The position numbers were made by a program, and so were the translations under genes. A stretch of 64,000 bases of DNA. It comes from Ilumatobacter fluminis (GTDB lineage: Bacteria; Actinomycetota; Acidimicrobiia; Acidimicrobiales; Ilumatobacteraceae). How positions within the stretch are numbered: the stretch's first letter is position 1; every line of letters begins with the position of its first letter. The notes beneath the pieces are model-generated. The model ran no database searches. It was given only the letters and a program-made list of their open reading frames with translations, and was not told where the DNA came from. Below, piece after piece: positions 16,938-24,863 of the stretch. The stretch is from assembly GCF_004364865.1 (NCBI RefSeq), contig NZ_SOAU01000001.1, forward strand, positions 186,001 to 250,000. Reading direction: 5' to 3'.

Positions 16938-18491
16938 TCAGGGCATGTCGACGATCTGGTAGCCGGCGGGGCCCTCGTAGATGACACCCTCTTCGGCCGT
17001 GATGGGGAATGGGTCGGGAACGAACAGGGCCATGATCGCCCCGGGCGTCGACCAGAACTGGTCGTACCGCTCGATCAGGGTCAGCTCGTCAGCCGGGCGC
17101 GTGTCCTCGATCGCGACGATCAGCCCGTGCTTCACGTCCCCATAGCTCGTGAGCCCGACATCGGCGACGTACGCGTCGTCGGCCCACTTCATCGGGGCGA
17201 GGTCGACCAGTTGGGCATCGGGGCCGAAGTCGCCCGTGTACGCAGCGGCGTACAGCGACACGTCCTCGTACATCTCGACCTCGTCGACCTCGAGTCGGAA
17301 GTACGACGGGTACGAGAACAGTGGGTTGTGGATGACCTCGAACCGCAACCCCGCCTTCGCGGCCAGGTCCTCGGCGACCTGACGCAACCGTTCGCTCTCG
17401 GCGCCGTCGTCCTCGTAGAGCGAGGCGATGTACAGGTTGACCGTGATCGCCAGGTCGTCGGGCACGTCGCCCGGGTCCCCGAACAGCGGGCTGCCGGGCA
17501 CGTCGGTCGACGACGACGTAATCACCTCGACCGCCTCGACGGTCGGCGCCTCGGCCGGGTCAGGCGATGTGAAGAACGGTTCGGTCATCGTCGCGGCGAA
17601 CACGGGACCCGGATCGAGCGGGGCGTCGGTCAGTGACGTGACGGTCGGGGTGAGCCCGTCCAGCGGGAACTGGCCGGCCGGGACGCCGCGCACCTCCAAC
17701 GGTTGCACGACACCGCCCTGCTGGTCGGGGAACACGCCGCGCACGTTGCGCAGCGCATCCGCGACGCTCTCCGCCGGAATCGCCTCGACCGCATCCACGC
17801 TGATCGGAACGTCCACCACCGAGACGGCCGCAGCGAGGTTGATCGTGCCGAGCGGGCTGAAGTGGGTGGTCGTGCCGGAGGCGAACAGATCGTCGCCGAC
17901 ACGGGAGACCGTGAGGTCGTCGAGCGGGGCGAACTGGCCGTCGTCGTTCTGGGTGAACGGCACGACGAGCGGGACGCTGCCGAGGTCGACGGTGTCGCCA
18001 AAGGCGCTCATGTCGAGGCGGCGTGACACGACGACCGGTTCGTCGAACTCGGCGCCGTCGGGTTCCATCTCGTAGATCGTCACGCCGGGAAGCTGGTCCG
18101 CGTCGCCCAACTCGGGCGGCCACTCCGACGGATCGAGTACCCGCACGGTCGGGTTCACCCGTTCGGCGTCGGCCGCGCTCACGGTGAGGGCGACGGCGCC
18201 GTCCTCGCTGTAGACGGTGACCGGTCCGGCGGGCTCCGCCGGCTCGGTCGTGTCGGGCGTGGCCGGTTCGGTCGAGGCCGGGACCGTCGTGGCGGATGCG
18301 GTCGTCACCGGCGCCGCCGTGGTCGAGGGAGGTTCGGGCTCGGTCGTCTCCGCCGGCGCTGGCTCCGTCGCCGGTGTCGTGTCGGCCGAGTCGTCGTCAC
18401 CGCCTCCGCACGCGGCGAGTGCCATCGCCGCCGTCAGACCGGCCGCGACCAGTCGCCTTCCGCTGCCCGACATGGTCCGCTGGGTGGACAT
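16938..18491 (-). CDS. Secreted lipoprotein of unknown function
   Basis: The 517-residue protein has a lipoprotein signal peptide ending in the lipobox LAAC (Cys28). A low-complexity Thr/Pro/Glu linker spans about 30-90. The mature part has a beta-rich domain (about 95-240) and then a region with VFPDQQGGVVQPLEVRGVP and DGLTPTVTSLTD. I recognise no family. The ATG at 18491 follows GGAGG by 5 nt, which rules out the seven-codon-longer frame. Expected to be anchored to the outer face of the membrane. Confidence 0.8.
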   Translation of the reverse strand: MSTQRTMSGSGRRLVAAGLTAAMALAACGGGDDDSADTTPATEPAPAETTEPEPPSTTAAPVTTASATTVPASTEPATPDTTEPAEPAGPVTVYSEDGAVALTVSAADAERVNPTVRVLDPSEWPPELGDADQLPGVTIYEMEPDGAEFDEPVVVSRRLDMSAFGDTVDLGSVPLVVPFTQNDDGQFAPLDDLTVSRVGDDLFASGTTTHFSPLGTINLAAAVSVVDVPISVDAVEAIPAESVADALRNVRGVFPDQQGGVVQPLEVRGVPAGQFPLDGLTPTVTSLTDAPLDPGPVFAATMTEPFFTSPDPAEAPTVEAVEVITSSSTDVPGSPLFGDPGDVPDDLAITVNLYIASLYEDDGAESERLRQVAEDLAAKAGLRFEVIHNPLFSYPSYFRLEVDEVEMYEDVSLYAAAYTGDFGPDAQLVDLAPMKWADDAYVADVGLTSYGDVKHGLIVAIEDTRPADELTLIERYDQFWSTPGAIMALFVPDPFPITAEEGVIYEGPAGYQIVDMP

Positions 18492-18621
18492 GTCCGCCTC
18501 CTTTGCCGGCAACGCCGCCCGCCACCGTTGCCGACCATCCCACCACGGACGTCAACCCCGGCGGCCCGCGAACCCCGTCGTGACCTCAACCGACCGGTGC
18601 AACCTTGCGACACCCCTCTGG

Positions 18622-18627
18622 CATGCT
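18622..18627 (+). promoter_or_regulatory. CATGCT -10 box of the RecQ-like gene
   Basis: Ends 7 nt before the ATG at 18635 and is preceded by TTGCGACACCCC. Confidence 0.45.
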
Positions 18628-18634
18628 CGGGTTC

Positions 18635-20710
18635 ATGGCGGCTGACGATCTCTTGCTCGATGCGCTCCGGAAGCTGACCGGCCGCGCCGACGCATCGTTC
18701 CGCGACGGGCAGCGGGAGGCGATCAGTGCGCTGGTCGACAGCCGCTCCCGCGTCCTCGTCGTCCAGCGCACCGGCTGGGGCAAGAGCGCGGTCTACTTCC
18801 TCACCACCCACCTGCTGCGCGAGCAGGGGTTCGGGCCGACCCTGCTCATCTCGCCGTTGCTCGCCCTGATGCGCAACCAGATCGACGCCGCGACCCGACT
18901 CGGCTTGCGCTGCGAGACCATCAACAGCGCGTCCGCCACCACCGTCCACGAGCTCGAGGGCCAGCTGCGCGCCGACGAGGTCGACCTGATCCTCATCTCT
19001 CCCGAACGGCTCGCCAACCCACAGTTCGCCGAGAAGATCATGCCGCTCGTCGGAGAGCGGCCCGGCCTGATCGTGATCGACGAGGTGCATTGCATCTCCG
19101 ACTGGGGGCACGACTTCCGCCCCGACTACCGCCGCATCGGTCGCCTGCTCGACGAGCTGGCCGGCACGTCGGTGCCGATCCTCGGGTGCACCGCCACCGC
19201 CAACGATCGCGTCGTCGCCGACGTCGCCGTGCAGCTCGGCGCCGAACTCACCACGTTCCGAGGCCCGCTCCGCAGAGACGGCCTCGCCCTCAGCGCTCAC
19301 GCGCTCGACCGCCCGGCCGAACGGTTGGCGTGGCTCGCCGAAACGGTGCCGACGCTCGATGGCTCCGGCATCGTCTACTGCCTGACCGTCCGCGACGTCG
19401 ACAACGTCACCGACTGGCTCCGGTCGAAGGGGGTGAACGTCGAGGCGTACCACGGTGGCCTCCCGAACGAGGAGCGGCTCGCCGCCGAGGCGAAGCTGCA
19501 GCGCAACGAGATCAAGGCGCTCGTCGCGACGACCGCACTCGGCATGGGCTACGACAAACCCGACCTCGGATTCGTCGTCCACTTCCAGTCGCCCGGCTCA
19601 CCCGTCGCCTACTACCAACAGGTCGGCCGTGCCGGCCGTGCGCTCGACCGCAGCGAGGGCATCCTGCTGCGCGGTCTCGAAGACGCGGCGATCCAGGACT
19701 ACTTCATCGAGAACGCGTTCGCCGCCGAACACCTCGTCAACGATCTCGTCGAGGCCTACGACCGATTCGACGAACCGGCATCGCTCATCCGAGCCCAGGA
19801 GTACGTCAACGTCAGCATCGGCCGGCTCGAGATGGTCGCCAAGCAACTCGACGTCGACGGCGTGCTCGAACGCGTCGAGGGATCGAAGTACGCCCGCACC
19901 GATGTGCCGTGGGAGTACCCGGCCGAGCGCATCAACGCCGTCACCGCCGCCCGCCGGCGCGAGCAGCAGTCGATGCTCGACTACTTCCACACCGACGGCT
20001 GCCGCATGCGCCACATCGCCGACCTGCTCGACGACCCCGACGCATCCGACTGCGGCATCTGCGACAACTGCACGGGCAGCACCGCCACCATCGACCTGCC
20101 GACCGAACTCGTCGCCGAAGCCGAACGGTTCCTCCGCAAGCGCCCGATCGAACTCACCACCAAGAAGCAGGTGTACGACCCCGAGCGGGGCAGTCGCCGC
20201 AACTTCCCGAAGGAAGAGCGGGCCGAGGACGGTCGCGTGCTCGGCATCTGGGGCGACGCCGGCTGGGGGCAGCTCGTCCGGCGGGGCAAGCTCGACGACG
20301 GGGTGTTCGACGACCAACTCGTCGATGCGTTCGTCGAGATGGTGGAGGAGTGGGGTCCCGACCCCGCACCTACGTGGGTCACCTGCGTGCCGTCGCTGCG
20401 CTACCCGCGCCTCGTGCCCGACTTCGCTATAGCTGTCGCCGCTCGACTGGGCCTGCCGTTCGAACCGGTCGTCGTCAAGGTCGACGAGCGGCCACCCCAG
20501 GTCGAGCAGCAGAACAGCGTCCACCAGCAGATCAACATCGAGGGAGCGTTCGCCGTCGACGGCACCGTGTCGGGCGGGCCCGTCCTGCTGATCGACGACA
20601 TCGTCGACTCCAGCTGGACCATGACCGACGTCGCCCGCCGCCTCCGCCGTGCCGGCGCCGGCCCCGTCTGGCCCGCCGCCCTCGCCTCCAGCTCCAAGCG
20701 CGAGTCGTAG
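18635..20710 (+). CDS. RecQ-family DNA helicase with C-terminal phosphoribosyltransferase-like domain
   Basis: The protein has 691 residues. Helicase domain 1 carries motif I QRTGWGKSAVYF and the DEVH box in VIDEVHCISDWGHDFR. Domain 2 carries ATTALGMGYDKPDLGFVVH and QQVGRAGR. A zinc-binding Cys cluster follows near 460-490 (CRMRHIADLL then CGICDNC). The C-terminal 180 residues resemble a ComF-type phosphoribosyltransferase, with a PRPP-loop-like VLLIDDIVDSSWTMT. RecQ enzymes unwind 3'-5' at forks and recombination intermediates; the role of the fused domain is unknown. The start at 18635 is chosen from the promoter box; ATGs at 18605 and 18623 are alternatives. Confidence 0.9.
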   Translation: MAADDLLLDALRKLTGRADASFRDGQREAISALVDSRSRVLVVQRTGWGKSAVYFLTTHLLREQGFGPTLLISPLLALMRNQIDAATRLGLRCETINSASATTVHELEGQLRADEVDLILISPERLANPQFAEKIMPLVGERPGLIVIDEVHCISDWGHDFRPDYRRIGRLLDELAGTSVPILGCTATANDRVVADVAVQLGAELTTFRGPLRRDGLALSAHALDRPAERLAWLAETVPTLDGSGIVYCLTVRDVDNVTDWLRSKGVNVEAYHGGLPNEERLAAEAKLQRNEIKALVATTALGMGYDKPDLGFVVHFQSPGSPVAYYQQVGRAGRALDRSEGILLRGLEDAAIQDYFIENAFAAEHLVNDLVEAYDRFDEPASLIRAQEYVNVSIGRLEMVAKQLDVDGVLERVEGSKYARTDVPWEYPAERINAVTAARRREQQSMLDYFHTDGCRMRHIADLLDDPDASDCGICDNCTGSTATIDLPTELVAEAERFLRKRPIELTTKKQVYDPERGSRRNFPKEERAEDGRVLGIWGDAGWGQLVRRGKLDDGVFDDQLVDAFVEMVEEWGPDPAPTWVTCVPSLRYPRLVPDFAIAVAARLGLPFEPVVVKVDERPPQVEQQNSVHQQINIEGAFAVDGTVSGGPVLLIDDIVDSSWTMTDVARRLRRAGAGPVWPAALASSSKRES

Positions 20711-20712
20711 CG

Positions 20713-20795
20713 GTCGGATGAGGTCAGACCCCAACCGACGACCTGACTCGTATCACCGTGCTCGGCGGGTCGGTTGGGGTCTGACCTCATCCGAC
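20713..20795. repeat. Inverted pair of 27-nt elements after the RecQ-like gene
   Basis: Arms 20713-20739 and 20769-20795 are perfectly complementary over 27 bp, with a 29-nt loop. The left arm starts 2 nt after the TAG stop. The arm halves are GTCGGATGAGGTC and GACCCCAACCGAC around a central A. Confidence 0.9.
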
Positions 20796-20796
20796 T

Positions 20797-20827
20797 GGTA
20801 TCTGATCGGATACCACGTTGGTACAGT
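20797..20827 (+). promoter_or_regulatory. Promoter with two overlapping palindromes before the XRE gene
   Basis: GGTATC-N6-GATACC (20797-20814) is followed by TACCA-CGT-TGGTA (20811-20823). The -10 box TACAGT (20822-20827) overlaps the second palindrome and ends 6 nt before the GTG start. The layout fits autorepression by the encoded HTH protein. Confidence 0.55.
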
Positions 20828-20833
20828 GGTCTC

Positions 20834-21145
20834 GTGGAGGCTGCGGTGACGATCAGGACGGTTCGGGAGCGGGCGGGGCTGTCGATGCGGGAGCTCGCTC
20901 GTCGGGCCGGCACCTCGCACGCGACCCTGTCCGCCTACGAACACGGCGCGAAGTCGCCGACTGCGGCGACACTCCAGCGCATCGTCCGAGCTGCGGGAGT
21001 CCAACCCGTGATCGCCTTCACCAAGCGCGCCGCCCCGGCGAGCCGACGCGGCGACGAGCTCGAGGCGGTCCTCCGGCTCGCAGGCCAGTTCCCGGCACGA
21101 CATCGTCGCCGACTCGACCTCCCCGTCTTCGGGCGAGCCTCGTGA
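20834..21145 (+). CDS. XRE-type HTH protein, probable antitoxin
   Basis: The 103-residue protein has a helix-turn-helix at about 8-62 (MRELARRAGTSHATLSAYEH, then SPTAATLQRIVRAAG). The C-terminus is basic. The GTG at 20834 is taken as the start: the frame continues 20 codons upstream, but that part is inside the palindromic element and the promoter. It overlaps the nucleotidyltransferase-like gene by 4 nt (GTGA). This pairing is typical of toxin-antitoxin modules in which the HTH protein represses the operon. Confidence 0.8.
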   Translation: MEAAVTIRTVRERAGLSMRELARRAGTSHATLSAYEHGAKSPTAATLQRIVRAAGVQPVIAFTKRAAPASRRGDELEAVLRLAGQFPARHRRRLDLPVFGRAS

Positions 21146-21690
21146 TCGACCTCGTCGGACGCATCGTCGAGCTCGACGAACGGCTCACCGACGCCGACAT
21201 CCCACACGCGTTCGGCGGAGCACTCGCGCTCGCGTGGTGCACGCAGCAGGCGCGCGGCACGATCGACATCGACGTCAACCTGTTCCTGCCCACCGACGAC
21301 CTCGATCGCGTCGAGGCGGCGCTCCCCGACGAGATCGAGATCGCCCCGGCGCAACGCCGGGAGATCCACGCCGACGGCCAGACCCGCCTGTGGTGGGGCG
21401 AGGTTCCGGTCGATGTCTTCTTCAACACGACGGAGTTCCACGAACGAGCGGCGTCCCGAGCCCGAGTCGAACCGTTCGCCGGCCGTGACGTGCCGTTCCT
21501 CGACTGTTCCGACCTGGCCGTCTTCAAGGCGTTCTTCGACCGTCCGAGGGACCGGGCCGACCTCGCCGAGATGCACGAGGCCGGCAGCCTCGACGTCGAG
21601 CGGGTGATCGGCGTGCTCGCCACCTACCTCGGCGGCGCCGACCACCGCATCGAACGACTCGTGGCGCTGAGCCGCAGCAACGACACGTGA
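21142..21690 (+). CDS. AbiEii-like nucleotidyltransferase-fold protein, probable toxin
   Basis: The 182-residue protein begins with a GTG overlapping the antitoxin stop. Residues 24-45 (FGGALALAW then ARGTIDIDVNLFL) fit the nucleotidyltransferase core: Gly25-Gly26 and the metal pair Asp42/Asp44. AbiEii/MenT-type toxins transfer nucleotides to tRNA or other acceptors and can give phage defence. Here the protein is shorter than classical AbiEii (about 300 residues), so it may be a compact relative or a plain nucleotidyltransferase. The AbiEii link is a fold-level guess supported by the HTH partner. Confidence 0.7.
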   Translation: MIDLVGRIVELDERLTDADIPHAFGGALALAWCTQQARGTIDIDVNLFLPTDDLDRVEAALPDEIEIAPAQRREIHADGQTRLWWGEVPVDVFFNTTEFHERAASRARVEPFAGRDVPFLDCSDLAVFKAFFDRPRDRADLAEMHEAGSLDVERVIGVLATYLGGADHRIERLVALSRSNDT

Positions 21691-21702
21691 CCCCACCCGC
21701 TC

Positions 21703-22107
21703 CTACGGGTCGGGTGGGCGGTCGAGGAGGGCGATCAGCTTCTTCGGGGCTCTCGTGCAGTAGCTCTCGGTGACGAGTTCGGCGACCTCGTCCCAGTCGG
21801 TGTCGTCGTCGATCACCATCCCCATCGCGTCCCGCCCCCAGCCGAGCAGGAAGAACGGATGGCCGGCGTTCTTCAACACCTCCAGCTCCTCGCCCTGCGA
21901 CCGGAACGTCAGCACCACCCGACGAGGCTCTCCCTCGTCGTCGATCGCCAACAGCTGCGCGAAGGTCTGTTTGCGGACACGCCACCGCACCCCCACCCAC
22001 GCCCGTTCCTCGTACGCCTCGGGCAGCGACTCGCCGATCGCACGGAGCCGGTCCTCGTACTCCTCGGGGACGTCGTCCACATACGCACGACCCTTCGGCT
22101 TCGCCAT
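21703..22107 (-). CDS. MmcQ/YjbR-family protein
   Basis: A 134-residue protein with the MmcQ/YjbR (CyaY-like fold) pattern: ESLPEAYEERAWVGVRWRVRKQTFAQL, here interrupted only for brevity of the motif, then DDTDWDEVAELVTESYCTRAPKK, again with DW and the terminal APKKL typical of the family. Members are small, sometimes described as DNA-binding, with no fixed function. The ATG at 22107 has a TACGAT box 7 nt upstream. It is convergent with the toxin gene, 12 bp apart. Confidence 0.8.
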   Translation of the reverse strand: MAKPKGRAYVDDVPEEYEDRLRAIGESLPEAYEERAWVGVRWRVRKQTFAQLLAIDDEGEPRRVVLTFRSQGEELEVLKNAGHPFFLLGWGRDAMGMVIDDDTDWDEVAELVTESYCTRAPKKLIALLDRPPDP

Positions 22108-22114
22108 GCGAGCG

Positions 22115-22120
22115 ATCGTA
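22115..22120 (-). promoter_or_regulatory. TACGAT -10 box of the MmcQ/YjbR gene
   Basis: Minus-strand box ending 7 nt before the start at 22107, preceded by TGCGTCGCCC. Confidence 0.5.
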
Positions 22121-22138
22121 CGCCGGGCGACGCAGGCG

Positions 22139-23923
22139 TCAGGGCAGGAGCCCGCCGAGCAACGGCAGGTCGATGTCGATCGAGATCAGCGGCGGCACCG
22201 TCGTCGTGCTGGTCGGCGGCGCGACGATCGGTGGCACCGTGATCGGGGGCGTCGTCACCACCGGTGTCGTCACCGACGGGACGGTGACGACCGGGGTCGT
22301 GACCGCCGGGGTGCTCACCGACGGCAGTTCGATCGACGGCAGGAGAACGGGAGCCGTCGTCGACGGCGTAACGACCGTCGGAGCACCCGGCGCCCCAGGC
22401 GCCGCAATGGTCGTCGGGCTCGTCGTCGGGCCGGTCGGCGAACCGGCCGGCTGCTCGAACGGTGCGAGCGTGGTCGACGGCGCAGCACCGTCGGAGTTCG
22501 GCTTCTGCGTCGACGGTGACGTCGAGGTCGTCACCGGTGCCAACGGGATCGTCGCAGCCGGTGTCGTCGTTAATGGGGTGAGAGTCGTGTCGGGGCTGCT
22601 CGTGTCGACGAAGGCGCCGGTCGACGCCTCGCCCACGACCGGAACGACCGTCGCCGCGACGTCGGGCGCCGGTTCCGGAGCGGCACGCCGGTCGTCACCC
22701 GTGGATGCAGGTTCGGGCGCCGCAGGTTCTTCGGCTGTCTGGTCGAGTGGCGTCGCGCCAACCGCAGTGGGGACGTCGGTCGTCGCCGTGGCCGTGAGCT
22801 GTTCCAGCTCCGCGGCGAACGCCGTGCGCCGTTCGGCGGAGTCGTCGGCCAATCCGAGTACGGCCGCCGTCGTGAACGCCGCTGCGCCCACCGCCGGCGA
22901 CGTCGCGACCGACACGCCCGCCCGCACGATCGGGATCTCGGTCAACCACGCCAACCACCCGGCCGATCGTGATCGACCGACCGATGCGTTGAGCATCGCC
23001 CGCACCACCGCCGGATCGAACTGTCCGCCCGAACACCGCACGAGCTCCTCGCGAGCTGCGGCGTTCGACATCGGTTCCTTGTACGACCGCTTCGACGTGA
23101 TCACGTCGTATGCGTCGGCCACCGCCGTGATGCGACCGGCGAGCGAGATGTCGGTGCCGGCCAACCCGGTCGGGTAGCCCTTCCCGTCCCATCGTTCGTG
23201 GTGCTCGCCGGCGGCGCCGACCCACTCGCCCAGCCACGGCGCCAGCGGGCGCAACATCTCGGCGCCGATCGCCGGGTGTCGCTTGAGCTGCTGCCACTCG
23301 TCGTCGGTCAGCTTCTCTTTCTTGTTGAGCACCGCCGCCGGCACCTCGATCTTGCCGACGTCGTGGAGCAGTACGCCCCACGCCAACCCGTTGCGGTCGT
23401 CGTCGGACAGGCCCATCTCCTCCGCGATCAGGTCGGCGTACGCACGCACCCGTTCGGTGTGGCCACGCGTGAGTCGATCGTGACGGCCCAGCCCGTTCAC
23501 GAGCACGATCGCGTTCTCCGCCGCCTCGGCCGGCGACGAGCCCAATCCGTCCCGGTGGTACACCTGCGCCCGTTCCCGCATCTGCTTCACGGTGCCCGAG
23601 CGCAGCGCCACGCCGAAGCGCGACGGCGCCCGGTCGGGGAACACGAGCGTGAGCTGCATGAGGGCTGCGAGCGGCAGCAGCCGGCGCGTCAGGCGACCGA
23701 CAGCATGGGACACCAGCGCACCGACTGCTGCCGCTTGCAGGATCCACACCACGAGCCCGACCGTTCCGGTCGGACGTATGAGGTGCGTCCCCACGAGCCG
23801 GATCGCCACGTAGGCCGCGACGATCGGCGTGAGGAAGGCGGCGGACCGGATCGCGAACGATCCCGCACGTGAGGCGCGCCACGTCGCGGACGACTCCGTT
23901 GCGCCTCGAGTGGGTCCCGCCAT
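22139..23923 (-). CDS. Membrane HD-GYP phosphodiesterase with long extracellular Thr/Pro tail
   Basis: The protein has 594 residues. Two or three membrane helices lie within residues 25-90. An HD-GYP domain (about 125-330) has the HD pair in LLHDVGKIEVP, and HHERWDGKGYPTGL carries the GYP motif. A further hydrophobic stretch near 340-360 (GVSVATSPAVGAAAFTTAAV) is followed by about 200 residues dominated by Thr, Pro and Val, with repeats such as TTPVVTVPSV. HD-GYP enzymes hydrolyse cyclic-di-GMP in the cytosol; the tail must lie outside if the topology holds. The start has a CATACT box 6 nt upstream. Confidence 0.85.
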   Translation of the reverse strand: MAGPTRGATESSATWRASRAGSFAIRSAAFLTPIVAAYVAIRLVGTHLIRPTGTVGLVVWILQAAAVGALVSHAVGRLTRRLLPLAALMQLTLVFPDRAPSRFGVALRSGTVKQMRERAQVYHRDGLGSSPAEAAENAIVLVNGLGRHDRLTRGHTERVRAYADLIAEEMGLSDDDRNGLAWGVLLHDVGKIEVPAAVLNKKEKLTDDEWQQLKRHPAIGAEMLRPLAPWLGEWVGAAGEHHERWDGKGYPTGLAGTDISLAGRITAVADAYDVITSKRSYKEPMSNAAAREELVRCSGGQFDPAVVRAMLNASVGRSRSAGWLAWLTEIPIVRAGVSVATSPAVGAAAFTTAAVLGLADDSAERRTAFAAELEQLTATATTDVPTAVGATPLDQTAEEPAAPEPASTGDDRRAAPEPAPDVAATVVPVVGEASTGAFVDTSSPDTTLTPLTTTPAATIPLAPVTTSTSPSTQKPNSDGAAPSTTLAPFEQPAGSPTGPTTSPTTIAAPGAPGAPTVVTPSTTAPVLLPSIELPSVSTPAVTTPVVTVPSVTTPVVTTPPITVPPIVAPPTSTTTVPPLISIDIDLPLLGGLLP

Positions 23924-23929
23924 AACAGC

Positions 23930-23935
23930 AGTATG
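23930..23935 (-). promoter_or_regulatory. CATACT -10 box of the HD-GYP gene
   Basis: Minus-strand box ending 6 nt before the start codon at 23923. Confidence 0.45.
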
Positions 23936-24084
23936 GAGAGTGTGCGTACGCCTGTCGTCGCGCCCTGGGGGTTCTTGTCGCAGGCTTGAATGCGCGGTTC
24001 GACGCCGTCTCTCTTCGTGAGGATCGGGTTCGGTTGGCCGTTTCCCGTGGTGGGAAACGCTGCAACCGGAGATGCTCGACGGGA

Positions 24085-24090
24085 TACGTT
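24085..24090 (+). promoter_or_regulatory. TACGTT -10 box upstream of the LPETG protein gene
   Basis: Lies about 47 nt before the ATG, leaving a short leader that contains the GGAAGGA ribosome site. Confidence 0.35.
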
Positions 24091-24136
24091 GGGGAGGTGC
24101 GCACCGGTCGATCGGTGCGTGAGGCGGAAGGACGAC

Positions 24137-24826
24137 ATGGGTCGAGGACGGACGGGAGCGGCGCTGATCGGTGCTGCGGTGGCGCTGATGGTCGGTGGCT
24201 CCGTCGCGTCCGCCGGCCCCGACCCGTCGGTGCCCGAGCCCTCGGTTCCGGAGACGTCCGCGCCGGAGACGTCAGCGCCCGAGCCGACGATTCCCGTCGA
24301 GACGAGCGTCCCGCCGACCGAACCGTCAGTACCTGCCGAGTCGGAGACGTACACGATCTCGGTCTCGATCGACGCAGACGAAGACTTCCTGATCGCCCGA
24401 GAGGCTCGCGTCGCTCTGCACAACCCGGAAGTGGCGGACCCATTGAGCGAGGCGATGCCCTGTACCTCGGTGCCCGTCTGCCAGCGGTTCGAGGTACAAC
24501 CCGGCGAGTATCGACTCACGTTCGCGATCGAGAACAGCGACGAGGCTGCCTATTTCCTGACGCTCGAGGATGGCTCACCTGGCATGTCGTTCGGCCTCTC
24601 CGTTACCGACAGCGATGTCGAGCTGCTGTTCGGAGTCGGTGCCGTCGGCACCCCGCCGCTGCCGCCGTCGACCTCGTCGACCACATCGACGGTCGCTGCT
24701 GCGGGGCCGGTGCCGGTCGCCGAATTGCCCGAGACGGGCAGCAACGGGCGACTCGGAGTGGCGTCGCTCCTCTTGATCACCGTCGGCTTCGGTTGCGTCG
24801 TGGCCGCCCGCCGTCGCCCCGCCTGA
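24137..24826 (+). CDS. Sortase-type (LPETG) cell-surface protein
   Basis: The 229-residue protein has a signal peptide (about 1-32), then a Ser/Pro/Glu repeat region (PEPSVPETSAPETSAPEPT), a beta-rich domain of about 120 residues, a Thr/Ser linker, and the C-terminal sorting signal LPETG followed by a membrane stretch and a tail ending in RRRPA. A sortase would cut between Thr and Gly and attach it to the cell wall. No sortase gene is in the window. The frame is open further upstream, but the ATG at 24137 has the ribosome site and begins the signal peptide. Confidence 0.85.
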   Translation: MGRGRTGAALIGAAVALMVGGSVASAGPDPSVPEPSVPETSAPETSAPEPTIPVETSVPPTEPSVPAESETYTISVSIDADEDFLIAREARVALHNPEVADPLSEAMPCTSVPVCQRFEVQPGEYRLTFAIENSDEAAYFLTLEDGSPGMSFGLSVTDSDVELLFGVGAVGTPPLPPSTSSTTSTVAAAGPVPVAELPETGSNGRLGVASLLLITVGFGCVVAARRRPA

Positions 24827-24851
24827 CTCCGGCCGACCCCCGCCAGCGCGG

Positions 24852-24857
24852 CATCAT
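24852..24857 (+). promoter_or_regulatory. CATCAT -10 box of the luciferase-like gene
   Basis: Ends 6 nt before the ATG at 24864. Confidence 0.4.
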
Positions 24858-24863
24858 CGGGAG

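Noticed and set aside
20774-20833. Upstream ATG that would lengthen the XRE protein by 20 residues
   Set aside because: It lies inside the palindromic element and operators; the extra residues match nothing, while the GTG at 20834 has a -10 box at the leaderless distance.
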